16,481 nucleotides of DNA from Christensenellaceae bacterium (GTDB lineage Bacteria; Bacillota; Clostridia; Christensenellales; SZUA-584). Under the pieces are notes generated by a model, which was not told where the DNA came from, did no database searches, and was given only the letters and a program-made list of their open reading frames with translations. Position 1 is the first letter of the stretch; every line of letters starts with the position of its first letter. The stretch covers positions 1-16,481 of the forward strand of contig JAAXZP010000206.1 of assembly GCA_012719815.1 (NCBI GenBank). Reading direction: 5' to 3'. Made by a program: the position numbers and the translations under genes. Below are positions 8,123 through 14,298 of this stretch, in pieces.

Positions 8123-9126
8123 CAAAGCAGCGGGAACAGCACATGGAAGAGCGCCTCGTCAGCATTATCGTGCCGGTATACAACGCGCAGGGCACGCTGG
8201 AACGCTGCATGAGCAGCATTCTGGGGCAGACTTGGCGCAATATCGAAGTGATCGCCGTGGACGACGGCTCGGCTGCCGGGTCGGGCAGCCTGCTGGACGC
8301 TTTCGCCGGGCGGGCCGCGCGGGGGCACGTCGTCCACACGGAAAACCGTGGCGTGTCTGCCGCACGGAACACAGGGCTGTCCCTCGCGCGCGGTGCATAC
8401 ATCGGTTTTGCGGACGCGGACGACTGGATGGAGCCGGACATGATACGGCAACTTGTCGGCTGGCTCGAGCGGGAGCAGGCTGACATCGCCGTCTGCGGCT
8501 GGGAACTGCACACTACCGACAATGCGTCCCGGCGCACCGGCACAGCGCACGCGGAAGCGCTGGTGATGACGCCGCAGGAAGCCTGGATGGCCGCGCTGGT
8601 CCCCGCAGGCTTTATGGGCTATGTGCACAACAAGCTGTTCCGGGCGTCGCTCCTGGGCCGTGGCGACGGCGCGCTGCGGTTTAACGAGAGCCTGCACGTA
8701 TGCGAAGACCTGCTGTTCGTGCTGTCCTGCCTGAAATCCGCCTCCCTCGTGGTGTACGACCCGACGCCCTGCTATCATTACTGCCAGTCAGCGGAAGGGC
8801 TCACTGGCAGCGGGTTTTCGCCGCGCAAGGCGACGCTAGTGACCGCCAGCCGCCTTATCGCGGACCTTACGCGGGTGCACTGCCCCGCGCTCACCCTTTA
8901 CTCGGAGAACACCTACCTCACCAATATCGTTTTTCTGTACCTGCTCTCGCTGCACGCCGGGGTCTGCTGGCGTCCCGACAGCAAGGACATGTCGCGGCTG
9001 CGCCGGCATCTGCCGCGGTATATCCTCACCGCGCAGGCGCCGCGCGGCTACAAGCTGCTGAGCCTGGCGCTGGCTGCGCTGGGTCCCAAAGTCACGCGCC
9101 GCGTGTTTAAGCTGCTGCGCGTGTAA
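8119..9126 (+). CDS. Family 2 glycosyltransferase (GT-A fold), last gene of the operon
   Basis: A 335-residue protein with the standard GT2 order: VSIIVPVYNA (14-23), AVDDGS (46-51), GVSAARNTGL (78-87), the metal-binding DADD (99-102) followed by WMEPDM, and VCEDLLF (194-200) with the ED expected to supply the catalytic base. It probably adds a sugar to the repeat unit in the cytoplasm. The ATG at 8119 overlaps the flippase stop as ATGA and has GGGAGGAT eight bases upstream; an in-frame upstream extension would lie inside the flippase gene and was discarded. The C-terminus is strongly basic (KVTRRVFKLLRV), fitting contact with the membrane surface. It shares only the fold motifs with the other GT2 enzyme in the window, so the two presumably use different sugars. 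Confidence 0.9.
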   Translation: MTKQREQHMEERLVSIIVPVYNAQGTLERCMSSILGQTWRNIEVIAVDDGSAAGSGSLLDAFAGRAARGHVVHTENRGVSAARNTGLSLARGAYIGFADADDWMEPDMIRQLVGWLEREQADIAVCGWELHTTDNASRRTGTAHAEALVMTPQEAWMAALVPAGFMGYVHNKLFRASLLGRGDGALRFNESLHVCEDLLFVLSCLKSASLVVYDPTPCYHYCQSAEGLTGSGFSPRKATLVTASRLIADLTRVHCPALTLYSENTYLTNIVFLYLLSLHAGVCWRPDSKDMSRLRRHLPRYILTAQAPRGYKLLSLALAALGPKVTRRVFKLLRV

Positions 9127-9152
9127 CCGCCCTACTTCTCCGCGTACCCCCC

Positions 9153-9198
9153 AAAAAAAGAACGGGCCTCCCGCCCAAGTCCGGCAGGAGGCTTTATT
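9153..9198. terminator. Probable bidirectional intrinsic terminator between convergent genes
   Basis: GCCTCC (9166-9171) and GCC (9173-9175) pair with GGC (9183-9185) and GGAGGC (9187-9192) around a 7-base loop, with one mismatch, followed by TTTATT on the plus strand. This fits termination of the exopolysaccharide operon. On the minus strand the same stem is followed, after CCGTTC, by a run of seven T (A7 at 9153-9159), so it can also serve the minus-strand beta-helix gene that ends at 9229. The plus-strand role is the better supported one. Confidence 0.75.
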
Positions 9199-9228
9199 GA
9201 AGGAGGTATTATTGATAAGTCGGTACCA

Positions 9229-10698
9229 TCAGGCCTTTATCCAACTGTTGCCTTCCAGTATGTTGTTCTCCACCGTGATGTTGGACGCACCTTCCAACAC
9301 ATTGATGAAGCTGTTTTTAATGGTATTGCCGTATATCCTGACGTTGGATGAGAATACGGCAATTATGTTGCCGCTGCATATGTTGTTGTAAACCTCGTAA
9401 TCGTTGCCGCTGTGGCAGCTGATCGCGCCGCCCGAGCAGTTATAGATCACGTTGTCATGTATCTTGAGCTTGTCCACAACATAGTCCAGCTCTTTCTCGA
9501 TATCAATGCCGTACTGCGGGTCCGTGCCGGATATGTTGTATATCCTGTTGCCCGCAATCTCGCTGTCTCTCGCGCCGATGATGCTGATGCCCTGCCGGCG
9601 GCAGTTGGATATATCGTTGTCCAGCAGGCGCACCTTGGTGGATACTCTGCCGCCGTCAGCCAGCGCGGTGTAAGACCCCTCCACAATAATGCCGTCGCCC
9701 GTCATCTTGGTGATGGTGAGGTTCCTGATTGTCACGTTGGTGCTGGCCGAAATGACGACGCCGAAACCGAACTCGTGCGTAGGCGATGCGCTGCTCTTGG
9801 CATACACATGGTTATCAAGGTCGCCGACCAGCCTGCCGTTCTTGATGGTCACGTCTTTGGCGTTGACAATGCCGAATATGCAATATTCCGGATAGCTGTT
9901 GGGCTCCATCATGAATGTGGAACCGTTCAGGTCCAGCGTGAGGCCTGAGGGCACCAGTATGCCGTCCGTGGGGGCGATAAACCGGTTGCGCCATTTGCAC
10001 TGTATCATATACGTGCCTTTTTCAAATTTGACCGTGCTGAAGCCCTGCTCTTTGGCCCAGCGCAGCGCCGCGTTGATGCCGTCGGTGGTGGCGCGCGCGT
10101 TGCCTCCCGTACTGTCGATGCCAAAGCGCGCGTTTTCGATGGTGTATATGCCGTTTAATAGGCTCTCGTCCAGCAATACGTATATGGACGGGTTATCCCC
10201 GCGCTCCGCCGCAGGCTCGGCCTTCGCGCCTTCATTCGGCGTCGGCGTGGGCTCTGCGCTTGGCTCGGGCGTCGGCTCGGGCGTTTCGCTGACAGCGGGA
10301 GTAGCCGTTGGCTCAGGCTTTTCGCTGGCAGCGGGCGTAGCCGTTGGCTCAGGCGTATTGCTTGCAGCAGGCGTTTCGCTGACAGCAGGCGTTTCAGACG
10401 CGGCGTCCTCCTCTGGCGCCGGCCCCTCCGCGCTTGCGTCAGCTTTCGCGGGAGTTGGAACGGCGCTGGCGGACGCTGTGGCCGAAGGCTTTGCAGCAGC
10501 GGTCACGTCAGCTTGAAGCGTGACCGACGGTGTATTGGCGGCTGCGGTCGCCTCAGCCGAAAGCGTAGCCGACGGCGTATAGGCGGCAGCGGCCGCCTCG
10601 GCTGTCTGCGAATTGACAATACCCAGACCCGCCATCACAAAGCTGAGCACCAGCGACAGCGCCAATATGGCGTATAAATAATTGGTAACCTTTTTCAT
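9229..10698 (-). CDS. Secreted right-handed beta-helix protein with Pro/Thr-rich linker, under riboswitch control
   Basis: A 489-residue protein. Residues 1-35 form a signal peptide (MKKVTNYLYA, then a hydrophobic core to about 28, with a possible cut after an AEA site near 33-36), although a retained anchor is possible. Residues about 37-165 are a low-complexity linker rich in A, P, T and E with 12-residue repeats. Residues about 185-489 are a parallel beta-helix aligning almost without gaps to the anchored protein at 2313-3440; shared segments include GTYxIQCxWRNR, PTHEFGFG, TGDGI, NCRRQGIS and GGAISCHSG. No catalytic activity can be assigned. The ATG at 10698 is chosen because GGAGGAAGG lies just upstream and because a longer reading would run into the terminator stem of the leader. 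The gene stands alone on this strand, facing the exopolysaccharide operon, so a role at the cell surface or in the matrix is likely but inferred. Confidence 0.87.
   Translation of the reverse strand: MKKVTNYLYAILALSLVLSFVMAGLGIVNSQTAEAAAAAYTPSATLSAEATAAANTPSVTLQADVTAAAKPSATASASAVPTPAKADASAEGPAPEEDAASETPAVSETPAASNTPEPTATPAASEKPEPTATPAVSETPEPTPEPSAEPTPTPNEGAKAEPAAERGDNPSIYVLLDESLLNGIYTIENARFGIDSTGGNARATTDGINAALRWAKEQGFSTVKFEKGTYMIQCKWRNRFIAPTDGILVPSGLTLDLNGSTFMMEPNSYPEYCIFGIVNAKDVTIKNGRLVGDLDNHVYAKSSASPTHEFGFGVVISASTNVTIRNLTITKMTGDGIIVEGSYTALADGGRVSTKVRLLDNDISNCRRQGISIIGARDSEIAGNRIYNISGTDPQYGIDIEKELDYVVDKLKIHDNVIYNCSGGAISCHSGNDYEVYNNICSGNIIAVFSSNVRIYGNTIKNSFINVLEGASNITVENNILEGNSWIKA
10250..10395 (-). 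repeat. 36-bp tandem repeats encoding the Pro/Thr-rich linker
   Basis: Within the linker of the secreted beta-helix protein a 36-base unit is repeated almost exactly at 10285 and 10321 (both begin TTCGCT on the plus strand and contain GTAGCCGTTGGCTCAGGC), with more degenerate copies on either side. In protein these read EPTATPAASEKP and EPTATPAVSETP. Such repeats can change number by slippage and may make the linker length variable between strains. Confidence 0.6.
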
Positions 10699-10699
10699 T

Positions 10700-10760
10700 C
10701 CTTCCTCCGGGCAACCCCCGCGCCCCTGCTCGGCGACTGTTGACGGCCGTTTGCCCGGGG
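10700..10760 (-). promoter_or_regulatory. Ribosome binding site with possible sequestering hairpin
   Basis: The ribosome binding site GGAGGAAGG (10708 down to 10700) sits two bases before the ATG at 10698. Upstream, CCGGGCAA (10758-10751 read on the minus strand) is complementary to TTGCCCGG (10714-10707), whose 3' end runs into the GGAGG. An 8-bp stem with a long loop could therefore partly hide the site. The GC-rich loop makes chance pairing plausible, so a regulatory role is tentative. Confidence 0.35.
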
Positions 10761-10805
10761 AAGAAAAATGTCTTTCTTCCGGCGGGATGCCGAAAAAAAG
10801 ACATT
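10761..10805 (-). terminator. Riboswitch-linked intrinsic terminator in the leader
   Basis: On the minus strand, AATGTCTTTTTTTCGGC (10805-10789) pairs over 17 positions with GCCGGAAGAAAGACATT (10783-10767) around the 5-base loop ATCCC, and runs into TTTTTCTT. Two of the 17 pairs are U-G and can form only in the minus-strand transcript, where they would be A-C mismatches on the other strand; this ties the structure to the minus-strand gene. It lies 8 bases after the aptamer and about 70 bases before the coding start, the usual position of a transcriptional expression platform. Confidence 0.85.
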
Positions 10806-10813
10806 GCATAACC

Positions 10814-10906
10814 TCTACTGCGGCAACCGGCGGGCATAGTCGGTTCGACCTTAGACCCGTGGCTTTGCGTCACTGCCTTTCGGCAGTTTTGCTATTATCG
10901 GATAGA
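10814..10906 (-). promoter_or_regulatory. GEMM-I (class I cyclic dinucleotide) riboswitch aptamer
   Basis: Read on the minus strand, the leader has the GEMM-I core in order: AATAGCAAA; a 6-bp P2 stem ACTGCC/GGCAGT (10887-10882 with 10877-10872) capped by a GAAA tetraloop; the hallmark GACGCAAAGCC (10871-10861); ACGGGTCTAAGG (10860-10849); a GTCG/CGAC stem; TATGCCCGCCGG; and TTGCCG. CGGG/CCCG brackets a UCUAAG/UAUG internal loop resembling the 11-base receptor that docks the GAAA loop. A short P1 (UCUAU with GUAGA) closes it. Family knowledge: these RNAs bind c-di-GMP, or 3',3'-cGAMP when position 20 is A. By my alignment that position here is A (AGCAAA where GGCAAA is usual). It is coupled to the terminator just downstream; whether ligand turns the gene on or off cannot be read by eye. 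Confidence 0.9.
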
Positions 10907-10955
10907 TTGCTGATTCAGTTTTTCAGACAGGCCACAAATAATCAGACCTATCCGC

Positions 10956-10984
10956 ATTCTATATCGGCTGCCCGCCGCTGAAAC
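10956..10984 (-). promoter_or_regulatory. Candidate promoter for the riboswitch-controlled gene
   Basis: On the minus strand, TAGAAT (10961-10956) matches five of six bases of the -10 consensus. GTTTCA (10984-10979) lies 17 bases upstream but matches the -35 consensus poorly. Its position, about 50 bases ahead of the aptamer, is sensible. This is the best candidate I see in the 407-base stretch between the two divergent genes; an alternative sigma factor is possible. Confidence 0.3.
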
Positions 10985-11046
10985 TTTAGCTTTTTCTCAA
11001 AAAATTTTTCTGAAGTATATAAAAAAATATTCCTCCTTAAAAGGTG

Positions 11047-11075
11047 TTGCATTTTTATTCATTATTATGTATAAT
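11047..11075 (+). promoter_or_regulatory. Sigma-A promoter of the arginine operon
   Basis: TTGCAT (11047-11052) and a perfect TATAAT (11070-11075) are separated by exactly 17 bases and lie about 30 bases before the argC start. The sequence just upstream is very AT-rich with A-tracts (about 10981-11040), as expected of an UP-like region. Both hexamers are overlapped by ARG boxes. Confidence 0.8.
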
Positions 11076-11081
11076 TATAAA
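11048..11081 (+). promoter_or_regulatory. Tandem ARG boxes (ArgR/AhrC operator)
   Basis: TGCATTTTTATTCA (11048-11061) matches every position of the ARG box core TGNATWWWWATNCA. TGTATAATTATAAA (11068-11081) matches all but one. The centres are 20 bases apart, two helical turns, as in known paired ARG boxes that bind one ArgR hexamer. The first covers the -35 and the second the -10 element, so arginine-dependent repression of argCBD is the expected outcome. Confidence 0.75.
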
Positions 11082-11105
11082 CACTACGCAAAGGGAGGCC
11101 AACCA

Positions 11106-12137
11106 ATGGTCAAAGCAAGCGTGATCGGCGCTACGGGATACGCCGGCGCGGAGCTGATGCGGCTGCTGACCGCCCATCCGGAGGCGGTTATCACCCACGC
11201 GGTATCCAAGAGCTTCGCCGGTCAGAAAATGAGCGCGCTCTACCCCAGCTTTCTCTCCCGCGACTACACGCTGAAGGAGCTGGATATAGACGCCGTCGCA
11301 GAAGACAGCGACATCGTATTCACCTGCCTGCCGCACGGCGCGTCCGCCGAAACGGCGGCGCAGCTAATTTCCCGCGGCGCGCGGGTCATCGACCTGTCGG
11401 GCGATTTCCGTTACAACGACGTTTCGGTATACGAGCGCTGGTACAACATTCAGCATGCCGCGCCGGCGCTGCTGGCTGAAAGCGTATACGGCATGCCGGA
11501 GTTGTACCGCGAGCGCATCAAAAAGGCGCGCCTTATCGGCAACCCGGGCTGCTACACCACCTGCGCGATACTCGCAGTGGCGCCGCTGCTGAAAGCGGGT
11601 GTCGTTCTGCCGGATGGCATCGTTATCGACGCCAAATCGGGCGTGACGGGCGCGGGCCGCAGCGAAAAGCTGGCGTACAATTTCTGCGAGGTGGACGAAT
11701 CGCTGAAGGCTTACGGCGTGGCCACCCACCGGCACACGTCGGAAATCGAGCAGGAACTCAGCCTCGCGGCCGGCGCGGAAGTGGTCGTGTCGTTCACGCC
11801 GCACCTTCTGCCCGTCAAGCGCGGCATACTCTCCACGATATACCTTATCCCCAAAGCGGGCGTCACAGAAGAGGATATCGCGGATGCATATTCCGTGTAT
11901 AAAGACGAGCCGTTCGTGCAGGTCATGGGCGTGGCGCTGCCCGAGATCAAGCACGTCACCGGCTCCAACAACTGCGCGATCGGCTACGTGCTCGACAGGC
12001 GCGCAAACCGCCTCATCGTGGTGTCCGTGCTCGACAACCTGATCAAGGGCGCGGCGGGCCAGGCGGTGCAGAATATGAACCTTATCTGCGGCCTCAATGA
12101 GACCGCAGGATTAAACAATACGGGATGGTACTTGTAA
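11106..12137 (+). CDS. argC: N-acetyl-gamma-glutamyl-phosphate reductase
   Basis: A 343-residue enzyme of normal length that reduces N-acetylglutamyl 5-phosphate to the semialdehyde with NADPH, the third step of arginine synthesis, in the cytoplasm. It has the nucleotide-binding GATGYAG (8-14), the catalytic cysteine C149 in GNPGCYTT (145-152), AKSGVTGAG (176-184) and the active-site HRHTSEIEQEL (208-218). The ATG at 11106 is preferred over an upstream in-frame start at 11067 because GGGAGG (11093-11098) is seven bases away and the upstream start lies within the promoter. It is first in an operon with argB, whose product makes its substrate, one base downstream. Repression by ArgR is predicted from the operator. 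Confidence 0.96.
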   Translation: MVKASVIGATGYAGAELMRLLTAHPEAVITHAVSKSFAGQKMSALYPSFLSRDYTLKELDIDAVAEDSDIVFTCLPHGASAETAAQLISRGARVIDLSGDFRYNDVSVYERWYNIQHAAPALLAESVYGMPELYRERIKKARLIGNPGCYTTCAILAVAPLLKAGVVLPDGIVIDAKSGVTGAGRSEKLAYNFCEVDESLKAYGVATHRHTSEIEQELSLAAGAEVVVSFTPHLLPVKRGILSTIYLIPKAGVTEEDIADAYSVYKDEPFVQVMGVALPEIKHVTGSNNCAIGYVLDRRANRLIVVSVLDNLIKGAAGQAVQNMNLICGLNETAGLNNTGWYL

Positions 12138-12138
12138 A

Positions 12139-13005
12139 ATGGATAACAAATACATCGAAAGAGCAAATATACTCATCGAAGCGCTGCCGTATATCCGGCG
12201 GCTGGCCGGCAAGACGGTAGTCATCAAATACGGCGGAGCAGCCATGCTCTCCGAAGACCTGTCCAAGAAGATCATGCAGGACATCACGCTGCTCAAATAC
12301 GTGGGCGTCAACCCCATCGTGGTGCACGGCGGCGGCAGCGAAATCAACGACCTGCTGAAAAAATACGACATCGAGCCAAGGTTCCACAACGGGCTTCGCG
12401 TGACGGACCCGGTCACCATGGAAGTCGTCCAGATGGTGCTGACCGGCAAGATCAACAAGGAGATCGTCGCACAGTTGGGCGTGGCGGGCGCGAAAGCCAT
12501 CGGCCTGTGCGGCAAGGACGCCCAGCTGATACAGGCGGAAAAGCTGGTCTCGGAAGACGGCTTTGATTACGGCCGCGTCGGCAAAATCACCGGCATCAAT
12601 ACCAAGCTACTCAACACGCTGACTCAGGACGAATACATTCCAGTCATCGCGCCCATCGGCGTCGGGCCGGACGGCGAGAGCTATAATATCAACGCGGATA
12701 CCGTGGCGGGCGAAGTGGCCGCGGCGCTGGCCGCCGAAAAGCTGATGTTTTTAACGGACATCGACGGTATCCGCAGCGTGCCCAACGATCCCGACACGCT
12801 GATCTACGAAATCACCGTGGACGAGATATATAAGTACATCAACAAGGGCGTGATATCCGGCGGCATGCTGCCCAAGGTGGAAGGGTGCATCAAGGCCATC
12901 CGCAGCGGCGTCAAGCGCACGCACATACTGAACGGCACCCTACCGCACCCGATACTTTTGGAGATATTCACCGATTCGGGAATCTGCACAATGGTCAGGG
13001 AGTGA
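12139..13005 (+). CDS. argB: N-acetylglutamate kinase
   Basis: A 288-residue amino acid kinase that phosphorylates N-acetylglutamate with ATP, the second step of arginine synthesis. Visible landmarks are KYGGAAM (30-36), VHGGG (62-66), the substrate-binding NINADTVAGE (183-192), LTDIDG (205-210) and SGGMLPKV (240-247). An N-terminal helix of about 20 residues before the kinase core is typical of the hexameric, arginine-inhibited form; inhibition by arginine is therefore likely but inferred. It starts one base after the argC stop with no good ribosome binding site, so its translation is probably coupled to argC. argJ, commonly placed between argC and argB in Firmicutes, is missing here. Confidence 0.96.
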   Translation: MDNKYIERANILIEALPYIRRLAGKTVVIKYGGAAMLSEDLSKKIMQDITLLKYVGVNPIVVHGGGSEINDLLKKYDIEPRFHNGLRVTDPVTMEVVQMVLTGKINKEIVAQLGVAGAKAIGLCGKDAQLIQAEKLVSEDGFDYGRVGKITGINTKLLNTLTQDEYIPVIAPIGVGPDGESYNINADTVAGEVAAALAAEKLMFLTDIDGIRSVPNDPDTLIYEITVDEIYKYINKGVISGGMLPKVEGCIKAIRSGVKRTHILNGTLPHPILLEIFTDSGICTMVRE

Positions 13006-13010
13006 TCGCC

Positions 13011-14201
13011 ATGACGATAGACGAGATCGCCAGGCTGGACGAGAAATATTACTGCCCCGTGTTCGGCAAACGGCTGCCGGTGGAGTTCGTGCGGGGCGAG
13101 GACGTGTACCTTTTCGACAGCGCCGGCAAGCGCTATATCGACTTCCTGTCAGGCATCGCGACCAACTGCCTTGGGTATTCGGACGAAGGCTACAAGCAGG
13201 CGCTGTGCGACACGATTGGCAGCCTGATGCACACTTCCAACTACTTCTACAGCGAAGTGCAGGTCAGGCTGGCAGAGAAGCTGTGCACCGCCACCGGCTA
13301 CGACAACGTGTTTCTCGCCAACAGCGGCGCGGAAGCTGTGGAAGGCGCGCTCAAGCTGGCGCGCCAATACCATTTTGCTAAGGGCATGCCGCGCATCGAA
13401 ATCATCACGATGCAGGGCAGCTTCCATGGGCGCACGCTGGCGACACTGGCCGCCACCGGGCAGGCAAAGTTCCACGAGGCTTTCAGGCCGCTTATCGAAA
13501 AGTTCACCTACGTGCCGGTGAACGACATCGCCGCGCTCACAGCCGCCGTATCGGACAGCACCGCCGCGGTACTGGTGGAGCCGATACTGGGCGAAGGCGT
13601 CATCATCCCCGTTACGCCGGAATATTTCCAGGCCATCCGCCTCCTGTGTGACAGGCACGGCGCGCTGATGATCGCGGACGAGATACAGACCGGCATGGGG
13701 CGCACCGGCGCATTGCTCGCCTCCCCCGCCCTGGGCGCAGCGCCTGACATCGTGGTGCTGGCCAAGTCGCTGGGCAACGGGTTCCCCGTCGGGGCGTTTC
13801 TCGCGCGCGGCGCGGCGGCACAGGCTTTCGCGCCGGGCGACCACGGTTCCACGTTCGGCGGCAACCGCATGGCGTGCGCGGCGGCTTATTATGTGGTCTG
13901 CAAGCTGACGGAAACCGACATCCTCTCGCACGTGGCCGAGGTGGGCGCGTATTTCCTGGGCAGGCTCGCGTCTCTGAAGGCAGACTGCCCCGCCATCGCC
14001 GACGTCCGCGGCCGTGGGCTGATGCTGGGCGCGGAGCTTGTCCCCTCCGTCTCCGCGATGGAGATAAAGAAAGCGCTGCTGGACGCCGGTTTCGTGACGG
14101 CCACCGCCGGGCAGAACGTGCTGCGTTTCCTGCCGCCCTATGTGATACAGACGCATCACATCGACGCGCTTATTGATGCATTGAAAGATCTGCTGAAATG
14201 A
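13011..14201 (+). CDS. argD: Acetylornithine aminotransferase (PLP-dependent)
   Basis: A 396-residue class III aminotransferase that converts N-acetylglutamate semialdehyde to N2-acetylornithine using glutamate and pyridoxal phosphate. Motifs: NSGAEAVEGALKLAR (104-118), GSFHGRT (136-142), the cofactor-binding DEIQTGMGRTG (223-233), the Schiff-base lysine K252 in LAKSLGNGFPVGA, and GSTFGGN (279-285). The ATG at 13011 has GGGAG upstream and begins five bases after argB; a longer in-frame reading back to 12885 would overlap argB and is discarded. Related enzymes act on ornithine or other substrates, but the position after argCB settles the assignment. A gap of 97 bases follows before carB. Confidence 0.95.
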   Translation: MTIDEIARLDEKYYCPVFGKRLPVEFVRGEDVYLFDSAGKRYIDFLSGIATNCLGYSDEGYKQALCDTIGSLMHTSNYFYSEVQVRLAEKLCTATGYDNVFLANSGAEAVEGALKLARQYHFAKGMPRIEIITMQGSFHGRTLATLAATGQAKFHEAFRPLIEKFTYVPVNDIAALTAAVSDSTAAVLVEPILGEGVIIPVTPEYFQAIRLLCDRHGALMIADEIQTGMGRTGALLASPALGAAPDIVVLAKSLGNGFPVGAFLARGAAAQAFAPGDHGSTFGGNRMACAAAYYVVCKLTETDILSHVAEVGAYFLGRLASLKADCPAIADVRGRGLMLGAELVPSVSAMEIKKALLDAGFVTATAGQNVLRFLPPYVIQTHHIDALIDALKDLLK

Positions 14202-14298
14202 TGGACGGACGGCTCTGCGTATTTTTACAATCGGCATTTACCAGATGGGATTCTCAGGAGATACATTTTCTCAGAGAACCGTACCCGGGAGGTAACCA
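14202..14298 (+). promoter_or_regulatory. argD-carB spacer with weak ARG-box-like site and carB ribosome binding site
   Basis: TGCGTATTTTTACA (14216-14229) matches the ARG box core at all but two positions and overlaps TTTACA, a possible -35 element, but I find no matching -10. GGGAGG (14287-14292) six bases before the carB ATG is a strong ribosome binding site. No trace of carA is recognisable in any frame. Confidence 0.25.

Noticed and set aside
9197..9391. Small plus-strand open frame beginning at a TTG, containing AAGGAGGT at 9199-9206 upstream of a second in-frame TTG
   Set aside because: The purine run lies beside the terminator stem, and the frame is an antisense shadow of the beta-helix coding sequence, rich in L and M from the opposite-strand N codons.
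9899..10516. A 205-codon plus-strand frame rich in G, S and V
   Set aside because: It is the antisense image of the Pro/Thr-rich linker repeats; it has no ribosome binding site and no family motif.
10699..10809. N-terminal extension of the secreted beta-helix protein (MQCLFFGIPPEE...)
   Set aside because: It would place the signal peptide internally and the start codon within the riboswitch terminator; the ATG at 10698 has a proper ribosome binding site.
10682..10981. Plus-strand 99-codon frame over the leader
   Set aside because: It is antisense to the terminator and riboswitch and shows no protein features.
12885..13010. N-terminal extension of ArgD
   Set aside because: It overlaps the end of argB in a different frame; the ATG at 13011 gives the normal ArgD length.
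14202..14298. Remnant of carA in the argD-carB gap
   Set aside because: Translation of the open frames across the gap gave nothing resembling either end of CarA.
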